Of a stretch of 21,222 bases of DNA, positions 9,315-14,940 are shown one piece after another; position 1 is the first letter of the stretch, and each line of letters starts with the position of its first letter. The DNA is taken from contig CAMPIG010000026.1 in NCBI GenBank assembly GCA_946886255.1, positions 1 through 21,222 of the forward strand, written 5' to 3'. Source of the DNA: an uncultured Cellvibrio sp. Lineage in GTDB: Bacteria > Pseudomonadota > Gammaproteobacteria > Pseudomonadales > Cellvibrionaceae. The translations under genes and the position numbers were made by a program. The notes under the pieces are model-generated. The model did not search any database, was not told the DNA's origin, and saw nothing but the letters and a program-made list of their open reading frames with translations.

Positions 9315-9330
9315 ATGTAATCGATAACAT
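9315..9330. promoter_or_regulatory. LacI-family operator-like palindrome
   Basis: ATGTAATCGATAACAT is a 16-bp palindrome with one mismatched pair and a central CG, the usual form of LacI/GalR-family operators that control sugar genes. It lies about 400 bp upstream of tpiA and 100 bp upstream of the GbsR-like gene. The binding protein is not in the window. Confidence 0.5.
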
Positions 9331-9606
9331 AAAAATTTTTTTATATCGAGGCCGCTGTGATTTGAGTAATAAGCACAGGAGCTCAAATGACTTTTCTATC
9401 GTAAAAATAAGGCATTTCGCTTCTGAGGCATGCTAATCCTGTCGTGGAGTGGGGCGCAGCTAAATAGCGCTTTCATGGTGCTTTATGACAGGGGTTTCGT
9501 TATATCGGGGCAATAAAGTAAAAATTGCGCCATTTTGTAACCGTTTTCAGTAAGGATAATTGAGCTGGTGTAACCGCATTTTCACTTCTTGCTCATCACC
9601 TTAAAT

Positions 9607-9652
9607 CCCTGAAAAACAAGGGTTTCAGGGCTGGATTCATTCATTTTTCAGG
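9607..9652 (+). promoter_or_regulatory. Mutually exclusive hairpins in the tpiA leader
   Basis: CCCTGAAA (9607-9614) pairs perfectly with TTTCAGGG (9623-9630). The same left arm extended by two bases, CCTGAAAAA (9608-9616), also pairs perfectly over 9 bp with TTTTTCAGG (9644-9652). The two stems cannot coexist. The second stem would bury the AGG that serves as ribosome-binding site for the leader ORF starting at 9659. This is the layout of an attenuator or riboswitch, but no known class is recognised. Confidence 0.5.
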
Positions 9653-9658
9653 TGAATA

Positions 9659-9733
9659 ATGCAGGGCGAGATCGGCGATCATTACGGCTTTCTCTTAATT
9701 GAATTTTTTAGCCGCAGGCAATCAAGTGAGTAG
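9659..9733 (+). CDS. Putative 24-residue leader peptide upstream of tpiA
   Basis: ATG at 9659 with AGGTGA 3-8 nt upstream opens a 24-codon frame (beginning MQGEIGDHYGF, ending RRQSSE) that stops at TAG 9731-9733, 6 nt before the tpiA ATG and in the same frame. It could be a leader peptide that couples ribosome loading to tpiA, whose own Shine-Dalgarno is weak. There is no run of one amino acid typical of classical attenuation. Coding status is uncertain. Confidence 0.35.
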   Translation: MQGEIGDHYGFLLIEFFSRRQSSE

Positions 9734-9739
9734 TGGACA

Positions 9740-10507
9740 ATGACGCAACAACGCAAGCCCATCGTAATCGCCAACTGGAAACTCAATGGTGGCCTGGATT
9801 TAATTTGCACCTCTGTGGCCTCGTTTATCGGAAAGCATTTTGAAGCGCAAATTGTCATTTGCCCGCCCTACATCTACATGCGCGACATGATGACGTTTTT
9901 GCAGTATTCGGAATTGCAGATTGGCAGCCAGAACGTCAGTAAATTCAAATCTGGCGCCTATACCGGGGAAACATCAGCGCAAATGCTCAAACAGGCGGGA
10001 TGTGCATTATGTTTGATCGGCCACTCCGAACGTCGCGCCATGTTTGCGGAAAATAATCCAGGTTGTCGCACCAAAGTCCAACTGGCACTCAATCATGGTT
10101 TATTGCCCGTGCTGTGCATCGGTGAAACCAAAGAAGAGCGCGAAGCCGGAACCGCAAAAGACGTTATTTTTACTCAGTTGAGCGAAGGACTGTTGGATAT
10201 TGATCTGACGGACAAGGACTTGTGTATCGCTTATGAACCGGTGTGGGCAATAGGCACCGGTTTAGCTGCGACGCCGGACATGGTGCAGGAAATTCATCGT
10301 TTTATCCGCGACAAACTGGAAACCCTCTATAACCCGGCGATTGCCCAAAACGTCCGTATTGTGTACGGCGGCAGCGTGAATAAAACCAATGCCAAAGAGT
10401 TATTAAATCAGGCAGATATTGATGGGTTACTGGTCGGCGGTGCAAGCCTCGACCCGGATCATTTTCTTGAAATTTGTAAGCAAGCGAACAACGTTGCGCA
10501 GGTTTAA
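9740..10507 (+). CDS. tpiA: Triosephosphate isomerase
   Basis: Encodes 255 residues of a TIM barrel that interconverts glyceraldehyde-3-phosphate and dihydroxyacetone phosphate. All catalytic residues are present: Asn12 and Lys14 in ANWKLNG, His95 in IGHSERR, Glu166 in AYEPVWAIGTG (with the flexible loop 6), and the phosphate-binding YGGSVN and LVGGASL. SGAYTGETSAQML is also standard. The Shine-Dalgarno is weak (GTGAG about 9 nt upstream) and a short leader ORF ends 6 nt before the start. Instead of the common position beside secG, it heads a cassette with fba and fbp, so it may be an additional copy; the rest of the genome would be needed to know. It is probably functional. Confidence 0.97.
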   Translation: MTQQRKPIVIANWKLNGGLDLICTSVASFIGKHFEAQIVICPPYIYMRDMMTFLQYSELQIGSQNVSKFKSGAYTGETSAQMLKQAGCALCLIGHSERRAMFAENNPGCRTKVQLALNHGLLPVLCIGETKEEREAGTAKDVIFTQLSEGLLDIDLTDKDLCIAYEPVWAIGTGLAATPDMVQEIHRFIRDKLETLYNPAIAQNVRIVYGGSVNKTNAKELLNQADIDGLLVGGASLDPDHFLEICKQANNVAQV

Positions 10508-10570
10508 TAACAACTGAGTAGGTACTTTGAAAAAAGGTTATTTCAGAAATATCTTTGGGTGAGAGCAAAG

Positions 10571-10632
10571 TGTTTTCGTTAGTCAATGAAAACAGATTTT
10601 TGAAAGCAACCTCTTCGGAAGAACTTTCCGAA
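10571..10632 (+). other. Two hairpins in the tpiA-fba gap
   Basis: TGTTTTC (10571-10577) pairs with GAAAACA (10588-10594) and is followed by five T residues (10597-10601), a weak terminator or attenuator. A second stem, TTCGGAA (10614-10620) with TTCCGAA (10626-10632), has a 5-nt loop and no T-run. They could set different expression of tpiA and fba or protect a processed RNA end. Confidence 0.45.
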
Positions 10633-10668
10633 AAACATTAATCAACCAACAAGCGGGAGTAGATTGAG

Positions 10669-11763
10669 ATGAACGCACTCGTGAATAAAACGCTGGTACA
10701 TGCAGTAGCGCCCGGTGTGGCAACTGGTGATCAGGTGCAAGCCCTGTTCGATTTCGCGAAGCGGGGGAAGTTTGCTTATCCGGCTGTCAATGTGGTGGGA
10801 ACCAACTCCATCAACGCCACGCTTGAAGCCGCGCGCCAGGTAAATTCGCCGGTCATTGTGCAGTTATCTCACAGCGGTGCCGCTTTCTTTTTAGGTAAGA
10901 GCGTAAAACTGGATGGGCACCAGAGCTCCATTCTTGGTTCTGTGGCGGCGGCGCAATATGTGCACACAGTAGCCAGGGTTTATGGCGTGCCTGTTATCCT
11001 GCACACCGACCATGCAGCAAAAAATTTACTGCCCTGGATTGATGGCTTGCTTAACGCCGGCGAGAACCATTTTGCGCAGACCGGTAAGCCATTATTCAGC
11101 TCACATATGATCGACCTCTCCGAAGAACCTCTGCGCGAAAACGTGGAACTATGCGCGGAATACCTTAAGCGTATGAGTAAGATGGGCATGACGCTAGAGG
11201 TTGAGCTAGGTTGCACAGGCGGTGAAGAAGATGGTGTGGATAACACTGGTATGGATAGCTCGGCGCTATACACACAACCCGAAGATGTCGCCTACGCCTA
11301 TGAGGTGTTATCAGCAATCAGCCCGAAATTTACCATCGCTGCGTCCTTCGGTAATGTGCACGGCGTGTATAAACCGGGCAATGTAAAACTGACACCCAAA
11401 ATTCTCAAGAACTCACAAACTTATGTGAGTGAAAAATTCGGTGTTGCAGAGAATACACTGAATTTTGTTTTTCACGGCGGCTCCGGATCAGAGCCTGCCG
11501 ACATCACTGAAGCCATTGATTACGGCGTGGTGAAGATGAACATTGATACAGATACGCAATGGGCAACCTGGCAGGGCGTAAAAGAATATGTCGAAACCAA
11601 CCATGCTTATCTGCAAAGTCAGATAGGCAACCCGGAAGGCGACGAAAAACCCAATAAAAAATACTATGACCCGCGCGCCTGGTTGCGCAAAAGTGAAGAG
11701 TCGATGGTCAAGCGTCTGCAACAATCTTTTGCGGACCTCAATTGCCTCAACCAATACAGGTAG
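10669..11763 (+). CDS. fbaA: Fructose-bisphosphate aldolase, class IIA (E. coli FbaA type)
   Basis: Encodes 364 residues of a zinc-dependent aldolase that joins dihydroxyacetone phosphate and glyceraldehyde-3-phosphate to fructose-1,6-bisphosphate, and the reverse. The segments LHTDHAAKNLLPWIDGLL (zinc ligand His115, catalytic Asp114), PLFSSHMIDLSEE, ELGCTGGEEDGVDNTGMD, SFGNVHGVYKPGN, NFVFHGGSGS and VKMNIDTDTQWATW follow the E. coli enzyme almost residue for residue. Pseudomonads mostly have the other branch (class IIB) beside pgk, so this branch inside a tpi-fba-fbp cassette is notable. E. coli has HTDHC where this has HTDHA, a tolerated change. GGGAG lies 9 nt before the ATG. fbp begins 6 nt after the stop. 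Confidence 0.97.
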   Translation: MNALVNKTLVHAVAPGVATGDQVQALFDFAKRGKFAYPAVNVVGTNSINATLEAARQVNSPVIVQLSHSGAAFFLGKSVKLDGHQSSILGSVAAAQYVHTVARVYGVPVILHTDHAAKNLLPWIDGLLNAGENHFAQTGKPLFSSHMIDLSEEPLRENVELCAEYLKRMSKMGMTLEVELGCTGGEEDGVDNTGMDSSALYTQPEDVAYAYEVLSAISPKFTIAASFGNVHGVYKPGNVKLTPKILKNSQTYVSEKFGVAENTLNFVFHGGSGSEPADITEAIDYGVVKMNIDTDTQWATWQGVKEYVETNHAYLQSQIGNPEGDEKPNKKYYDPRAWLRKSEESMVKRLQQSFADLNCLNQYR

Positions 11764-11769
11764 TGATTC

Positions 11770-12738
11770 ATGCAAGACGTAAGTGAAGTTCTGCAAGCCG
11801 ATGGTGCCAAGCCTGAGTTGATTGCGCTTGTTGAAATCATCCTGGGAGCGGCAAAGCATATTGCCCAATGCGTCCGCCAGGGCGCATTGGCTGATGTATT
11901 GGGCTCAACAGAAGCTGAAAATATTCAGGGGGAAACACAAAAAAAACTGGATGTGATCGCCAATCAGATTCTCAAGGATGCCTTGCTGGAGAACCGACAA
12001 GTCTGCGCTATTGCATCCGAAGAAGAAGATACGCCCGTGGCAGGAAACCCTGCCGGTACGTATCTCGTGGCTTTTGATCCGCTTGATGGTTCTTCAAACA
12101 TTGATATTAACGGCCAGGTCGGAACGATTTTTACCATCTATCCGGTACGTGAGGGTGTAGCCTGCGACAATGAGCTGCAATTCCACCAACCGGGCATCCA
12201 GCAGCTGTGCGCCGGCTATGTTCTCTACGGCGGCTCAACGCTGCTGGTGATATCGGTGGGTAATGCAACACGGTGTTTTACGCTGGACGCCAGCAGCGGC
12301 AAATTCTTACTCACAGAAACAGAATTGCAGATACCGGCAGACACCAAAGAATTTGCTATTAATCTGTCCAACCAACGTTTCTGGAGTCCAGCCTTCAAGC
12401 GGTATGTCGATGATTTAATTGCTGGTGAAGCCGGACCTCGCGGAAAAAATTACAACATGCGCTGGAATGCGGCCATGGTAGGTGATGTACACCGTGTGCT
12501 CATGCGCGGCGGCATCTTCAGTTATCCCTCTGACAGCCGCAACCCCGGACAGCCTGCAAAGCTCCGGCTGTTGTATGAAGCCAATCCTATGGCCCTGCTG
12601 ATCGAAGGCGCCGGTGGCAAAGCTTTTACAGAAACGCAACCTGTTCTCACGCTGCAGCCACACGCACTACATCAACGCGTCGCTGTTATTCTTGGCTCCG
12701 CGAATGAGGTGGAGGCATGCCTCGCCTATCTGAAATAA
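11770..12738 (+). CDS. fbp: Fructose-1,6-bisphosphatase, class I
   Basis: Encodes 322 residues. It removes the 1-phosphate of fructose-1,6-bisphosphate, the irreversible step of gluconeogenesis. The signature DPLDGSSNID spans 103-112 and, with Glu residues in ASEEED (82-87), makes the metal site; QGETQKKLDVIAN lies before it. The later NYNMRWNAAMVGDVHRVLMR and GGIFSYPSD are conserved substrate-binding parts, and the end LLIEGAGGKAFT is standard. It follows fba by 6 nt and completes a three-step set from triose phosphate to fructose-6-phosphate. This set points to gluconeogenic or sugar-phosphate recycling use rather than plain glycolysis. No clear terminator follows. Confidence 0.97.
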   Translation: MQDVSEVLQADGAKPELIALVEIILGAAKHIAQCVRQGALADVLGSTEAENIQGETQKKLDVIANQILKDALLENRQVCAIASEEEDTPVAGNPAGTYLVAFDPLDGSSNIDINGQVGTIFTIYPVREGVACDNELQFHQPGIQQLCAGYVLYGGSTLLVISVGNATRCFTLDASSGKFLLTETELQIPADTKEFAINLSNQRFWSPAFKRYVDDLIAGEAGPRGKNYNMRWNAAMVGDVHRVLMRGGIFSYPSDSRNPGQPAKLRLLYEANPMALLIEGAGGKAFTETQPVLTLQPHALHQRVAVILGSANEVEACLAYLK

Positions 12739-13054
12739 TTCTTTGAACCATTCCAACATTGCTGCCTCGGAAGTATAAGCAGCTGATACGCTGTTGCTGT
12801 CGATAAACCCCATTTTTTCATCGCCTAAAGCGCGTTTATGTGACAGGATGCGTCATGCGTAGCATTCGACGACAGGGAAGTCGTTGTTATGGTTGATATA
12901 AGCTCAGACTAAAATTCTTAGATCAAATTTGAATCAAGGTGATCGTTTTTTATATGGCTTCGTAATCAACACTGGTATATATTGCGCGCGTTGAAGCACC
13001 CCTTCCAACCCTTGTGATGGATCACGTTGTTCACTCAACAAGGTACGCACATAC
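12739..13054. other. 316-bp spacer between fbp and the ThDP-enzyme gene
   Basis: No gene is seen. It holds a perfect 10-bp palindrome TCAAATTTGA (12923-12932) and a GTGAT/ATCAC inverted repeat with a 2-bp centre (about 13013-13024) shortly before the next start codon. The second resembles half-sites of the CRP/FNR family but has the wrong spacing. A separate promoter for the ThDP enzyme probably lies here. Confidence 0.5.
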
Positions 13055-14854
13055 ATGTTACAGGCCGTTAACAACGCTTCTCCAATTACTCCCGCCAAAG
13101 CTGCCCCGCAATCGCACGCTGCTATTACCCCAACCGGGGCTGATCTCATTGTGGGCTATCTACAGCAACTGGGTATTGAAGTCGTCTTCGGTGTCCCGGG
13201 CGGGGCGATTGAACCATTATTAAACGCGCTGGCGCGCAGCGAACGGCACGGTGGCCCGCGCCTGGTTGTAGCGCGTCATGAATGCGGTGCTGCGTTTATG
13301 GCGGATGGCTATTACCGTGAAACCGGCAAGATGGGCGTGGTATGCAGTACAACCGGACCGGGAGCCACGAATTTGATTACCGGTGTGGCATCGGCCCTTG
13401 TCGAAGAGATCCCGATGCTGGTCATCACCGCGCAGACGCCGCTTCCCAAATTTGGCCGAGGTGCGCTTCAGGAATCCAGTTGTACCGCTATCGATACGGT
13501 AGGTATGTTTCGTTATGTCACCCGATTTAATACGCTGATATCCCACCAGGAACAACTGGAGAATAAGCTGGTTTCCGCCATTATGAGCGCACATCAGGGG
13601 GCTCGTGGCCCGGTGCACCTGAGTATCCCTTCGGATGTACTTCGGTCTCCCGTCGATACCCGCCGGATTCAAAGTGATTTACTTGTACCGAATTTTTCAA
13701 TGGTGGACGACCTTGCCATTGGACGCTTATATGAAAAGCTGGCCCGTGTTGAGCGCATGGTGATGTACATCGGGAACGGTGTGGGGCGAGCGGCCAAGCA
13801 ACTGGTGGAATTTGCGGAACTGACCAATACTCCCTTTGTTACCGGCCCTACCGGTAAATCCTGGGTTGATGAGACACATCCCTTATATCGCGGTGTATAT
13901 GGGTTTGCTGGTCACGATAGCGCGAGATATTTACTCCGAAACCCGAACGTGGAGTTGATTTTAGCGGTGGGAACGGCGCTGGAAGAGTTGGGGACCAGTG
14001 GTTGGAAAGAAGATTTGCTGAACAACAAGCTGGTACACATTGATTCATGTGCAGAACATTTCACGCGTTCGCCCATGGCCTGCCTGCATGTCTTTGGCAA
14101 TATTGACTGCATCTTTGATCGGCTGCTGGTGCAAGTGAAGACGGCGCGCCAATGGGGTCGTCAATGGCAGTCTCTGGCGGGGCGCGGCAAAAAGAACATT
14201 TTCGAAGGTTATACCACGCTGCAAGAACCGGAGAAATGCTTATCCAATGAAGCACCGGTTAAGCCGCAGCGATTGATGACCTATCTCTCCAAGGCCCTGC
14301 CGGATGACACACGTATCTTTGTTGATGCGGGTAACAGCTGGTCATGGGCTACGCATTACCTGACGCGTCGCAATAGCGAAGGCTTGTATCGCATCGCCAT
14401 GGGATACGGTTCCATGGCGTGGTCTATCGGGGCGGCGATTGGCTCAGCGATCGCCAATCGCAATGCACCCACTGTGTGTATTGTGGGCGATGGATCTTAT
14501 TTGATGAGTGCGCAGGAAATTACCGTTGCGGCGCAACAACAGCTGCCGGTGGTGTTTGTGGTGCTTAACGATGCGGCCATGGGCATGGTGATGCATGGTC
14601 AAAGACTCGGCCAGCAGGAATCCATCGGTTGGCAGTTGAACGAAGTGAACTATGCGGCTATGGCGCGTGCCATGGGTATCGACGGCATTGTGATTGAGCG
14701 TCCGCAGCAATTGGAGCTACTCGATATGCAAGCGCTCTTTGCAAAATCCGGCCCGACATTGCTGGATGTGCGTATTGACCGTGATGAAGTGCCTCCCATG
14801 GGTGACCGCATTAACGGGTTGGCGCAACAGGGGTCGGCGACGCCAGGTGGTTAA
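13055..14854 (+). CDS. ThDP-dependent enzyme of the acetolactate synthase superfamily, substrate unknown
   Basis: Encodes 599 residues, with the three-domain layout of this superfamily: PYR domain (about 25-190) with VFGVPGGAIEPLLNAL and catalytic Glu76 in ARHECGAAFMADGYYR; a central domain (about 205-340) with YIGNGVGRAAKQLVEFAELT; and the PP domain (about 400-585) with the ThDP/Mg motif GDGS (478-481) and Asn505 of VVLND 26 residues after Asp479. The second Asn of the usual NN pair is Asp506. It has the overall build of the IlvB/benzoylformate decarboxylase group, but no small regulatory subunit gene (ilvH/ilvN) follows and the flexible N-terminus of about 25 residues is Ala/Pro rich. AAGG lies 11 nt before the ATG. 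Position after tpiA-fba-fbp hints at a triose-phosphate-related substrate, as for carboxyethylarginine synthase; that is speculation. Confidence 0.85.
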   Translation: MLQAVNNASPITPAKAAPQSHAAITPTGADLIVGYLQQLGIEVVFGVPGGAIEPLLNALARSERHGGPRLVVARHECGAAFMADGYYRETGKMGVVCSTTGPGATNLITGVASALVEEIPMLVITAQTPLPKFGRGALQESSCTAIDTVGMFRYVTRFNTLISHQEQLENKLVSAIMSAHQGARGPVHLSIPSDVLRSPVDTRRIQSDLLVPNFSMVDDLAIGRLYEKLARVERMVMYIGNGVGRAAKQLVEFAELTNTPFVTGPTGKSWVDETHPLYRGVYGFAGHDSARYLLRNPNVELILAVGTALEELGTSGWKEDLLNNKLVHIDSCAEHFTRSPMACLHVFGNIDCIFDRLLVQVKTARQWGRQWQSLAGRGKKNIFEGYTTLQEPEKCLSNEAPVKPQRLMTYLSKALPDDTRIFVDAGNSWSWATHYLTRRNSEGLYRIAMGYGSMAWSIGAAIGSAIANRNAPTVCIVGDGSYLMSAQEITVAAQQQLPVVFVVLNDAAMGMVMHGQRLGQQESIGWQLNEVNYAAMARAMGIDGIVIERPQQLELLDMQALFAKSGPTLLDVRIDRDEVPPMGDRINGLAQQGSATPGG

Positions 14855-14940
14855 CAGCAAGTTTGGTTTTTATCGGGTTAACCCAAAGGGTGTGCTGGTA
14901 TATGCTAGGCTAGAACGGAGCTTAGCCGGGAGTCTCATGC

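Larger units (their letters stand above)
9215..9739. other. 525-bp gene-poor control region between the regulator and tpiA
   Basis: No convincing full gene is present on either strand. From left to right it holds the probable operator of the GbsR-like gene (9230-9270), a LacI-type palindrome (9315-9330), an A/T-rich stretch, a strong Shine-Dalgarno (AGGAG, 9377-9381) before a five-codon ORF at 9387, a long-range inverted repeat (CCTGTC at 9438-9443 with GACAGG at 9487-9492), competing hairpins (9607-9652) and a short leader ORF (9659-9733). A long structured 5' leader for tpiA, or a small RNA, would fit. Confidence 0.6.

Noticed and set aside
9553..9600. Short TTG-started ORF after AAGGA in the tpiA leader
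   Set aside because: It gives only about 13 codons with no feature of interest and competes with the better supported leader ORF at 9659.
13013..13024. CRP/FNR site before the ThDP enzyme gene
   Set aside because: GTGAT and ATCAC are separated by 2 bp; CRP half-sites TGTGA/TCACA need 6 bp between them and FNR (TTGAT/ATCAA) needs 4 bp, so it is kept only as an unexplained inverted repeat.
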